Positions 45,551-53,254 of a stretch of 64,000 nucleotides of DNA are shown here, in pieces (the stretch's first letter is position 1; each line of letters begins with the position of its first letter). The translations under genes and the position numbers were made by a program. The notes under the pieces were generated by a model. The model was not told where the DNA came from and searched no databases. It worked only from the letters and a program-made list of their open reading frames with translations. Origin of the DNA: Kordiimonadaceae bacterium (GTDB taxonomy: Bacteria; Pseudomonadota; Alphaproteobacteria; Sphingomonadales; Emcibacteraceae); assembly GCA_018675425.1 (NCBI GenBank), contig JABGYD010000069.1, positions 62,001 through 126,000 on the forward strand. Direction: 5' to 3'.

Positions 45551-46978
45551 ATGAACAATAACTTCTTTTTCCCATCACGAAGACAAGTTCTCGCAGGCCT
45601 CGTGGCCGGGGCCGGTTCGCTTGCCCTCGCCTCATGCGCTCAAACTGGAGAACCATTAAAACATTATGACACTATTGTCATTGGAGCCGGGCTGTCAGGC
45701 TTATACGCGGCACGCCTTTTAGAAGAAGAGGGAGCCAGTGTCCTTGTATTAGAGTCCAGTATACGAACAGGTGGCCGCATTTTCACCTTAGACGATGTAC
45801 CATCTAAGCCGGACGCAGGCGGAATGGAAATTGGGCAAATGTATGCCCGTGCCCGCTCTATTGTCTCGGACCTGAATATCGAACTTAGCGCCTTTCCGTC
45901 TTCACCGTCGGGAATGGCGATCAATTATGGCGCCCACACCACCACCATGTCCGAGTGGGGCGAGTGGCAACACAACCCATTGTCGGAACCGCTTAAAAAA
46001 ATACCCCCTTTTGCATTAATGCGTAGCGCAACACCAAACCCAAATCCACTAGCTGAACTCGATAGTTGGCTTGAAAAAGACGCGCAGAAATTTGATGTCC
46101 CACTGGCTGATTATTTAAAAACACTAGGCGATAATGATATCACCCGTGAAATGATTAACATCAGCCTTCAAGGAAATAGTGTCGATCATATTTCAATGCT
46201 TGGTGAGTTAAGAAAAGCCCGCGTTGGCCAATTTGAACGAAGTAATGGCCCATCTGAAATGATTGTTGGAGGAGCGAGCCGTTTACCGGAAGCAATGGCT
46301 AATAATTTAATATCACCGATTATGCTCGAAAAAAAAGTAACTCACATCAAACGAAAAGGCAATAGATCGATCATCACCTGCGCAGATGGCAGTAAATATA
46401 GCGCAGAATACGTTATTTGTACCGTCCCCTATACGGTTTTAAAGGATATCAAGATTGAACCCTCATTACCAACATTGCAGCAACAGGCGATAAACGAAAT
46501 TCCCTACCTTCCGGCTACCGTATTTTATTTCACGTCAAGCGAACCATTCTGGGAAAGTGATGGCCTGCCGCCGACCATGTGGACCAATAGTATAATTGAA
46601 AGAATATTTGCACTTGCCTCAACCGATCAACCTGTTGCCATTTTCTGGGGTCTGATTAACGGCAACAATGCGCTTTTATTTGATAAGATGGCATATGCTG
46701 AACAAGTACAAACCATTCTAAATGAAATGAAACGCATCAGACCAGCAAGCGCAGGTAAACTGACAGTTCACAAAATTCATTCATGGACGGCTTATCCCCA
46801 CAATAAAGGAGCATGGGCTTACTGGAAACCAGGACAAATAAAAAAATTTGGTGCTATTTATCATGACCCCCACCAGAGCATCCACTTCGCTGGCGAGCAC
46901 ACGGCTACCTTATCTGCCGGAATTGAAGGAGCGCTTGAGACTGGTGAACGCGCTGCATTCGAAGTATTGGGGGTATAA
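45551..46978 (+). CDS. Flavin amine oxidase, predicted Tat-exported lipoprotein
   Basis: This 475-residue flavoprotein begins with a twin-arginine signal (SRRQVLAGL near 9-17) followed by a hydrophobic stretch and a lipobox-like LASC at about 26-29, so it is probably exported folded and lipid-anchored. The FAD site TIVIGAGLSGLYAARLLEEEG starts near 40, then LVLESSIRTGGRIFT; the C-terminal flavin segment IHFAGEHTATLSAGIEGALE near 437 is typical of flavin monoamine oxidases. It would oxidise an amine, or desaturate a related compound, outside the cytoplasm. The two-domain VOC gene follows after 3 bases. Confidence 0.87.
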   Translation: MNNNFFFPSRRQVLAGLVAGAGSLALASCAQTGEPLKHYDTIVIGAGLSGLYAARLLEEEGASVLVLESSIRTGGRIFTLDDVPSKPDAGGMEIGQMYARARSIVSDLNIELSAFPSSPSGMAINYGAHTTTMSEWGEWQHNPLSEPLKKIPPFALMRSATPNPNPLAELDSWLEKDAQKFDVPLADYLKTLGDNDITREMINISLQGNSVDHISMLGELRKARVGQFERSNGPSEMIVGGASRLPEAMANNLISPIMLEKKVTHIKRKGNRSIITCADGSKYSAEYVICTVPYTVLKDIKIEPSLPTLQQQAINEIPYLPATVFYFTSSEPFWESDGLPPTMWTNSIIERIFALASTDQPVAIFWGLINGNNALLFDKMAYAEQVQTILNEMKRIRPASAGKLTVHKIHSWTAYPHNKGAWAYWKPGQIKKFGAIYHDPHQSIHFAGEHTATLSAGIEGALETGERAAFEVLGV

Positions 46979-46981
46979 GCT

Positions 46982-47956
46982 ATGAAGGAAATACTGGATT
47001 TAAATAATGGGTGGCACGAAGCCGTAATTATGGTGAGCGAGCTAGACCGTATAGCTAAGGATCTTGAGATTGTTGGCAACTGGCAGGTTATTGAGGAAGG
47101 ATTAGTCAATCGTGGCCAATTAAATTTATGGGACCTTACAAACGACGTCACCGGAGATTATAAACTCATTAGAAACCCAAATTCTCATAAAGGGTTCGTC
47201 CGACTAGTGAAGCTACATAATCAACAGCAGAAACAGATCAGACCAGCAGGGCAAATCTGGGAAACTGGCGGTATTTTTGATTTAAATTTTCGCGTTACCA
47301 ATATCGATGAGAAATTTGAAAAACTTCTTAACCGCGGCTGGATAGCCTTTAACCAGCCAGCACAATATGAATTTGGGCCAGTTATTGTAAGTGAAGTCCT
47401 TATGATTGGGCCGGATGGCGTTTGCTTTGCGCTCATCGAACGTTTAGAACCGCCTCTAGAAAAGGTCGAAAACCCAAATGAAATAAGCCGTTCTTTTAAT
47501 TCATCTCTTCTCGTAGCAGACATTGAAAAATCATTTAAATTCTTTAGCGAAACGTTAGGCTTTGAAACAGTGATGGAGTTGATAGGCCATAAACTAGATA
47601 CTGGTTCAAACGTTTTAGGACTCCCTCATAATATAGCACAAGAACATGCGATGGACGTTTGCATTATTCATCCAAAAGCTGTTGCAGATGGTTCGGTCGA
47701 ACTGATGAGTTTAAATAGCTTGAAAGGTAGAAATTTTTCTAAGAATGCCAAACCCTTTAATTTAGGCATAACTTCCCTGAGGTTTCCAATCGACGACGTG
47801 AATAAAAAAGCCACAGAGCTTAAAAGTAAAGGTATAGCACTTGTTTATGGGCCAACGACTATTGAACTTGCGCCCTATGGTGACGTAATAATTTTTGCGC
47901 TTGAACTTCCTGAAGGTGGTTGGATAGAATTTTTTGAACCCTTAAATAATATTTAG
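46982..47956 (+). CDS. Two-domain VOC-like protein
   Basis: This 324-residue protein has two VOC-like halves, about 12-150 and 170-320. The first contains GWHEAVIMVSELDRI and GQIWETGGIFDLNFRV; the second begins SLLVADIEKSFKFFSETLGFETV and ends EGGWIEFFEP with a Glu at the classical ligand position. It has no signal peptide and resembles the exported VOC protein encoded at 56285-57337 in organisation. It lies between amine oxidase and CpcT-like genes on one transcript. Catalytic role unknown. Confidence 0.75.
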   Translation: MKEILDLNNGWHEAVIMVSELDRIAKDLEIVGNWQVIEEGLVNRGQLNLWDLTNDVTGDYKLIRNPNSHKGFVRLVKLHNQQQKQIRPAGQIWETGGIFDLNFRVTNIDEKFEKLLNRGWIAFNQPAQYEFGPVIVSEVLMIGPDGVCFALIERLEPPLEKVENPNEISRSFNSSLLVADIEKSFKFFSETLGFETVMELIGHKLDTGSNVLGLPHNIAQEHAMDVCIIHPKAVADGSVELMSLNSLKGRNFSKNAKPFNLGITSLRFPIDDVNKKATELKSKGIALVYGPTTIELAPYGDVIIFALELPEGGWIEFFEPLNNI

Positions 47957-47966
47957 AGAACGAACG

Positions 47967-48938
47967 ATGAAAAAAGTACTGACAATTTTAATCTGCCTGT
48001 TAATAGGTGCAGCTGCAAATGCACAAACAAAGAATGACGTTCTTGATCGCAACTTTCGACTTATGATGAGTTGGTTAGAGGGCGAATTTGACAATTCGGA
48101 ACAATTTTATTTCGAAGAGGAAATGAAGGTCGCTAATGATTTACGTAAAACGAGAAATCATATTACTTTTAATAAAGTTGATCTACCGTCTATTGGAGAG
48201 CATGTCTATTATCTGGAGCAATATACTAATAATGATGTTGAAAATATCGTTAGGAAGCGGCTGTTTAGTTTCTCAACGGATTATGAAAACGATAATATTC
48301 GCATGGAAGCGCTGGTCTTTAAAGACACTTCGAACATGCAAGGGGCTCAATCTGAACCTTTAAAATTAAACGAAATCACACGTGATAGCATGAGGATACT
48401 TGGCCGTGATTGTGATTCGATTTGGCACAGAAGTGCTGATGAATTTAAAGGTTATATTGATCCTGAGAAATGTACCATTGAAAGCCGTAGAGGGGGAAAA
48501 CTAAATGTTAGTGGTCACTTTGTTCTTAGCAAAGACAGCTACTGGACTTATGAAAGTGGCCGGCGAGAAGACGGTACGTATAGCTTTGGAAGCGAAACGC
48601 TTGATTATCTTAAACTCAATAAAGCCAGATTTTTCACTTGTTGGATGGGCGTTCAAAATAAGGAAATGGAAAGCGGATGGAATTTTGCTGCTAATCAGTC
48701 TATTCACGATCAAGGTGGGGAAATCTGGATGACGAAAACCGGATCAAATCCAGAAAAAATGGCCATTCGTCTGCGCAATGTTCAATGGCCTTATGGTCGT
48801 GGGCAAGATAGCCTCGTAATTTATGCACTTAAAGAAGGACAAGAAAAAGCTGTTTCCTATGCGTGGAGCGAGTATAACGCCGCACTTGTTGGCATCAACC
48901 TTCGCTGGCTACAGGCTGGGTGCACCCTTAACCAATAA
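47967..48938 (+). CDS. Exported CpcT/CpeT-like protein
   Basis: This 323-residue protein starts with a clear signal peptide (KKVLTILICLLIGAAANAQ, cleavage near 19). The mature part follows the pattern of the CpcT/CpeT chromophore-lyase family: MMSWLEGEFDNSEQFYF near 33-49, GEHVYYLEQYTNN near 76, RKRLFSFSTDYENDNIRMEALVFKD near 94-118, FKGYIDPEKCTIE near 156 and SYWTYESGRREDGTYSFGSE near 190. In cyanobacteria this beta-barrel attaches bilins to phycobiliproteins. Here there are no such targets, so it may bind a bilin-like or other ligand in the periplasm. Its end overlaps the convergent CoA-transferase gene by 11 bases. Confidence 0.65.
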   Translation: MKKVLTILICLLIGAAANAQTKNDVLDRNFRLMMSWLEGEFDNSEQFYFEEEMKVANDLRKTRNHITFNKVDLPSIGEHVYYLEQYTNNDVENIVRKRLFSFSTDYENDNIRMEALVFKDTSNMQGAQSEPLKLNEITRDSMRILGRDCDSIWHRSADEFKGYIDPEKCTIESRRGGKLNVSGHFVLSKDSYWTYESGRREDGTYSFGSETLDYLKLNKARFFTCWMGVQNKEMESGWNFAANQSIHDQGGEIWMTKTGSNPEKMAIRLRNVQWPYGRGQDSLVIYALKEGQEKAVSYAWSEYNAALVGINLRWLQAGCTLNQ

Positions 48939-50112
48939 TACCGCCTGCTTTAAATTTCTCAATTTCAGAAATCGTAAAACCATTCTCTCCGAGAATACTC
49001 TCTGTTTGCTCACCAATTTCAGGAAGATCATGACGTAACCCCATTTTATGCCCATCCATTTCAATCGGGAGCGCAGGGAGACGTGTCTTACCCCCGCCCG
49101 GAATATTAAGATCGATAAGTCCACTTGAGGCATTTAAATGCGGATCATTAAATAATTCAATAGGTTCGGTAATGGGTGCAAATGGTAAGCCAATTTGTTC
49201 AAGTTTCTCCATCAGTTCTTGCTTTTTATATTTCAGAAATATTTCCTGTACTATAGGGATAAGCTCTTCTTTTTTATGAACCCGCTCTGTATTTGTGGCA
49301 AAATCTAGATTGCATCCAAGTTCATTAAGACCAAAATTCTCACAAAATTTAATCCACTGGGTATCGGATACGACACCTACAAATACCTGCTGATTGTCTT
49401 TGGTATCAAAAACCTGATATATGGCCCATGCAGAAATTCGAACGGGCATGGGTGCAGCCGCCTCTCCAGTTACCGAATACTGCGCCATATGCTGACCCAT
49501 GAGATAAACAGTACTTTCATACAAAGAACTCTGCACCCGCTGACCAAGACCAGTGATCTCACGTTGTTTCAGGGCAGCAAGAATACCAACAACCCCAAAC
49601 AAGCCGCCCATCACATCAATAACGCTAGCCCCAGCCCGTGTGGGTTTTCCCGGTTCACCAGTCATATAAGCAAGACCACCCATCATCTGTGCCACTTCGT
49701 CGAGCGCGGTCCTCTGTTCATAAGGTCCACCAAGAAACCCTTTTTCAGAACAATAAATCAGCCGATCATTTAATATCTTGACCTGATCATAATCAAGACC
49801 AAGTTTTTTCATGGCACCTGGCCTAAAATTTTCGATCATTACATCTGCATTCGCAATCAGTTTGTATGCGATCTGAAGCCCTTCTTTTGACTTAAGATTT
49901 ATTACAATGCTTTTCTTGTTACGATTATACATTGGAAAATAACCTGCTCCAGATCCCACAAGGCGCCGGGTATTGTCCCCGCCAATCGGTTCCACCTTAA
50001 CCACATCGGCGCCCAAATCAGCCAAAACAACTCCAACTGTTGGCCCCATAACCATATGGGTAAATTCTATTATTTTAATACCGCTTAGCGGCAACCCGTT
50101 CTCTTCAGACAT
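48928..50112 (-). CDS. CaiB/BaiF family CoA-transferase
   Basis: This 394-residue class III CoA-transferase has IKIIEFTHMVMGPTVGVVLADLGADVVKVE near 13-42, NRNKKSIVINLKSKEGLQ near 70 and the probable catalytic Asp in ASVIDVMGGLFGVVG near 169. It is transcribed alone and faces away from an HMG-CoA-lyase-like gene, with the same 18-base motif between them as in the 29950/30977 pair. It could activate a hydroxy-dicarboxylate for that lyase. Confidence 0.9.
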   Translation of the reverse strand: MSEENGLPLSGIKIIEFTHMVMGPTVGVVLADLGADVVKVEPIGGDNTRRLVGSGAGYFPMYNRNKKSIVINLKSKEGLQIAYKLIANADVMIENFRPGAMKKLGLDYDQVKILNDRLIYCSEKGFLGGPYEQRTALDEVAQMMGGLAYMTGEPGKPTRAGASVIDVMGGLFGVVGILAALKQREITGLGQRVQSSLYESTVYLMGQHMAQYSVTGEAAAPMPVRISAWAIYQVFDTKDNQQVFVGVVSDTQWIKFCENFGLNELGCNLDFATNTERVHKKEELIPIVQEIFLKYKKQELMEKLEQIGLPFAPITEPIELFNDPHLNASSGLIDLNIPGGGKTRLPALPIEMDGHKMGLRHDLPEIGEQTESILGENGFTISEIEKFKAGGIIG

Positions 50113-50134
50113 TAAATTCCCAGAATTGATTTAA

Positions 50135-50163
50135 ATATCATTTTGTTATATCATTATATCATT
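50135..50163. promoter_or_regulatory. Motif II operator-like cluster between CoA-transferase and lyase
   Basis: Three copies of ATATCATT occur at 50135-50142, 50148-50155 and 50156-50163. The last two form TTATATCATTATATCATT, identical over 18 bases to 30930-30947, and include an exact 12-mer at 50147-50158. Confidence 0.55.
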
Positions 50164-50234
50164 TACTTATATAGGCTATTGTAAACTGGATCAACAGGAA
50201 AGAAATCGTATTAATCGATAAGAGCTAATTATTT

Positions 50235-51173
50235 ATGACAAATAAGTTTATCGAAATCAGTGAGGTTGGACCTCGCGACGGCCTTCAAAACATCAAGCAG
50301 ATTATGCCGCTTGAGGTTAAAAAAGCATGGGTGAGCGCAGAAGCATCCGCTGGAGTCCCGGAAATTGAAGTGGGCTCATTTGTGCCGCCAAATATTTTGC
50401 CGCAGCTCGCAGATACTGCTGAGCTGGTTGCTCATGCTCGCAACATTCCTGGTCTTTGTGTTGCTGCACTTGTTCCTAATCTGATAGGTGCCGAAAATGC
50501 CATCAGGTCAGGCGTTCATAAAATCACCATTCCACTATCCGCCAGCGAAACGCACAGTTTGAAGAATGTAAATAGAACCCATGCCCAAATGATCGATGAA
50601 ATTAAAAATATTGTCGCACTCATTAAAACAATACCCGAAGTTGATCGTCCAAAATTTGAAGGCGGCATTTCCACCGCGTTTGGATGCACACTTGAGGGTA
50701 AAATAAAAACTACAAAAATACTTGAACTGGCGATCGCGCTTATGGACGCGGGCTGTGACGAAGTTGGACTTTCGGACACCACCGGATATGCGACACCCAG
50801 CCATGTTGTCAAATTGGTGAAGGCGGTTAAAGCTGAAGTGGGTGATAACAACCTTACCAGCCTTCATATTCACAACACGCGCGGTCTGGGCCTTGCCAAT
50901 GTTGTTGCAGCGCTTGATCACGGCATTACCACATTTGACGCCAGCCTAGGCGGAATTGGCGGGTGTCCATTCGCACCCGGCGCCAGCGGTAATATCGTCA
51001 CCGAAGACTTGGCTTTTATGCTTGATAGTATGGGTTATGACACAGGCATTGACCTTAAGACACTGATGAAGGTACGTAAAATCATTAGCAACGCGCTGCC
51101 GGATGAGCCGCTCTACGGCTTTACTCCCGATGCAGGGCTTCCAAAAGGCTATCCAAATGCTTACAGAGATTGA
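50235..51173 (+). CDS. Hydroxymethylglutaryl-CoA lyase-like enzyme, second copy
   Basis: This 312-residue lyase shows EISEVGPRDGLQNIKQI near 7-23, IEVGSFVPPNILPQLADT near 47, the metal-binding HIHNTRGLGLANVVAA near 212 and the catalytic-loop GGIGGCPFAPGASGN near 239. It is clearly diverged from the 29950 product, so different substrates are likely. A YciI-like gene follows on the same transcript, and a CaiB/BaiF gene is divergent. Confidence 0.9.
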   Translation: MTNKFIEISEVGPRDGLQNIKQIMPLEVKKAWVSAEASAGVPEIEVGSFVPPNILPQLADTAELVAHARNIPGLCVAALVPNLIGAENAIRSGVHKITIPLSASETHSLKNVNRTHAQMIDEIKNIVALIKTIPEVDRPKFEGGISTAFGCTLEGKIKTTKILELAIALMDAGCDEVGLSDTTGYATPSHVVKLVKAVKAEVGDNNLTSLHIHNTRGLGLANVVAALDHGITTFDASLGGIGGCPFAPGASGNIVTEDLAFMLDSMGYDTGIDLKTLMKVRKIISNALPDEPLYGFTPDAGLPKGYPNAYRD

Positions 51174-51189
51174 AAAAAGGAAAAATATC

Positions 51190-51525
51190 ATGAGCAACGA
51201 AACAAAAGAGCGAATTTTATTTACAATAGTCTATGCCGTGGATCACCCTGGCGAACACGCGGCAAAAATGCGTGAAGAACTTATGCAGGAACATATAGAT
51301 CATGTTGATACTATTATTGATCAGCTGGTCATTGCTGGCCCTATGTTTGCTGATGACAATAAGACCGTTGTGGGTTCTATGCTAATCTATAAAACCGATA
51401 ACAAAAAAAAGGCCCGCACCAATCTCGAAGCGGACCCTTATTATGCTGCCGGCGTATGGAATAAAATATCCATTAATACTTTCCGCGCCGCCCTAGGTGA
51501 TGTGGTCGGCGGCCGAGCTTTCTAA
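51190..51525 (+). CDS. YciI-like (YCII family) protein
   Basis: This 111-residue protein has the ferredoxin-like YCII pattern: LFTIVYAVDHPGEHAAKMREELMQEHIDHVDTI near 10-42, with the conserved His, GPMFADDNKTVVGSMLIY near 52 and ADPYYAAGVWNKISINTF near 83. The frame begins upstream at 51103 inside the lyase gene, but the ATG at 51190 has AAGGA before it and gives the family start. Members are small dehydratase- or isomerase-like proteins of catabolic operons; exact activity unknown. Confidence 0.85.
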   Translation: MSNETKERILFTIVYAVDHPGEHAAKMREELMQEHIDHVDTIIDQLVIAGPMFADDNKTVVGSMLIYKTDNKKKARTNLEADPYYAAGVWNKISINTFRAALGDVVGGRAF

Positions 51526-51526
51526 T

Positions 51527-52225
51527 CTAGAAAAATTTAGTTACACCGATAAACGCCATGCTAATAATACTTACCCAATATACATACGCACATTTTCGTC
51601 CTGCTGCAAGCGTATCGGTAAAGATTGTCTCAATTTCTGGGGTTGATCCTTCTTCACGAAGTCTGTGAAAAGCAACCGCCCAGCCTTTCATAATAAATCT
51701 TAACGCAAGTCCAATACAAAGTATGAATCCGAAAAAGAACAATTTAGCAGCAAACCAATATTGGCCGTATACTTCTTCACCTGTTCCAAACACTTCACCA
51801 GTGAAGAGCGTGTACCCGCCTAAGAACCAAAGCCCAGGTATAACGATATAACGAATTTTATCGTCAAATTCTGTAATCTTGATCCCCAATTTAGTTCCCC
51901 GATGCTTGAATGCTGCAAATATGACACACCACCAAATGGCTGTTGCAACCCACACGATTGGCACCCCTATTCCCGTGATCGGAGAAAGACCATAATTATC
52001 ACCCATGTGAAAGCCGACAGGCAGTAACCAAATAATTGCAGAACGCGGTAAAATATCAATGCGGTAAGCCGTCTCCATATGCCGCAATCGATCATCAATG
52101 GTTAATTTTCCGTTGGCAACATATGTAGAAGCATTAAAAACGCCCCATTCACCACCCAACCAATATGCTGCAAAAATCACATGCAACCACCTCAGCACAT
52201 CATGCATTATAATATCCATATCCAT
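51527..52225 (-). CDS. Integral membrane protein, CopD/DUF2269-like
   Basis: This 232-residue protein has about six membrane helices. HDVLRWLHVIFAAYWLGGEWGVF near 8-30 resembles the start of CopD/DUF2269-like membrane proteins, in which a His in the first helix may bind heme or metal. The 57410-58096 product has the same layout. It is transcribed alone; its leader region carries a motif I-like site about 69 bases upstream. A redox or transport role is possible. Confidence 0.65.
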   Translation of the reverse strand: MDMDIIMHDVLRWLHVIFAAYWLGGEWGVFNASTYVANGKLTIDDRLRHMETAYRIDILPRSAIIWLLPVGFHMGDNYGLSPITGIGVPIVWVATAIWWCVIFAAFKHRGTKLGIKITEFDDKIRYIVIPGLWFLGGYTLFTGEVFGTGEEVYGQYWFAAKLFFFGFILCIGLALRFIMKGWAVAFHRLREEGSTPEIETIFTDTLAAGRKCAYVYWVSIISMAFIGVTKFF

Positions 52226-52286
52226 ATCCTCTCAAAAGCTTATACTTTCATCTACCTTAAGCATTTCATAGCTCTTAGTGCTACAC

Positions 52287-52302
52287 ATTGATAAATGTCA
52301 CA
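52287..52302. promoter_or_regulatory. Motif I-like site upstream of the membrane protein gene
   Basis: ATTGATAAATGTCACA contains TTGAT-AAAT-GTCAC, a weaker form of motif I, whose left half equals the classical FNR half-site. It is centred about 69 bases upstream of the start at 52225. Confidence 0.5.
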
Positions 52303-52311
52303 CCCTATTTT

Positions 52312-53100
52312 CTAGACTAGGAATTTTCTAATTTCATCAACGAAATGATTGGGGCAACTCTCGAATAAATCGGCTTTTATGTCTGGCATTTCCTTTACTG
52401 TTACATTTTTGAACAATGCGATAGCTGAACGAGTGCTTGCCGCCAAAATTTCGTCGGTTATCGGAAGCAATACTGGCTTTTTAATAGCAGCAATTTTGTC
52501 TTCAATATCATAATCAAATACTGCCATAAATCCCCAGTTGGACTTAAAGCCGGCACGCATGATATCTCCAAACATCTCGACTTTACGCGCATCATCCCAA
52601 CCCTCTTTGATACTTTGAGCCGCTTCGTTCCACTTGGTTGCAAGAAAATCCTTTTCATCAAAATAAGGCCGTGGTGTCTCATAATTTTTGCGAATTGATT
52701 GCCTTTTGTCTGCAGACACCAACGGAATTCCCGGCAACACAAGTTTACGCACCTGATCAGGCATAATATTAGCTAACTCTGTCGCAATCAACACTCCTGT
52801 ATGAAATCCAAGCAAATCTATCTGCCCAAAACCAAGTTCTTCGATAAGGGTTGCCATTGAGATTGTTAATTCTTCTATCGACACTGGATTTTCAGGTGCA
52901 TCTGATCCACCATACCCTGGGGTATCGGGGCATACAACAACCCGATCTGTCGACATTTCTGCCTGGAATTTCTCAAAATACCTGCCCGAGTAAGGCGACA
53001 TATGAAAACAAACTAGTGGGACATTGTCCTCATTATTTCCTTGTTTATAGTAATGAAGTTGACCGAACTTTCCGTCAAAATAGTACGCTTTTCTTTGCAT
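52312..53100 (-). CDS. Alpha/beta-hydrolase with His in the nucleophile motif
   Basis: This 262-residue protein has the alpha/beta-hydrolase fold: the oxyanion region VCFHMSPYSGRYFEKFQ near 30, CPDTPGYGGSD near 57-67 and a C-terminal His in CPNHFVDEI near 249. The nucleophile elbow reads LLGFHTGVLIA near 98, so the usual Ser of GxSxG is replaced by His. This points to a non-classical reaction, perhaps lyase or cofactor-free oxygenase-like, or to loss of hydrolysis. It is divergent from the reductase gene at 53255. Confidence 0.8.
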   Translation of the reverse strand: MQRKAYYFDGKFGQLHYYKQGNNEDNVPLVCFHMSPYSGRYFEKFQAEMSTDRVVVCPDTPGYGGSDAPENPVSIEELTISMATLIEELGFGQIDLLGFHTGVLIATELANIMPDQVRKLVLPGIPLVSADKRQSIRKNYETPRPYFDEKDFLATKWNEAAQSIKEGWDDARKVEMFGDIMRAGFKSNWGFMAVFDYDIEDKIAAIKKPVLLPITDEILAASTRSAIALFKNVTVKEMPDIKADLFESCPNHFVDEIRKFLV

Positions 53101-53185
53101 ATTAATCCCTCAATTTTTCTGTGCTATCATTTCGTACATAAATACCCTGTTATATTTTATTGAATAATTTTAACCAACTTTATGC

Positions 53186-53201
53186 AATGATATTTGTCAC
53201 C
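53186..53201. promoter_or_regulatory. Motif I (FNR-like site) in the hydrolase/reductase divergent region
   Basis: AATGATATTTGTCACC fits ATGAY-N4-GTCAY and is almost the same as the site at 17080. It is centred about 61 bases upstream of the reductase start at 53255 and 93 bases from the hydrolase start at 53100. Confidence 0.55.
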
Positions 53202-53254
53202 GACTTGAAGTCTGATTATGCCTAGGGTAACGTTATTAACTCTAGAGGGTATTC

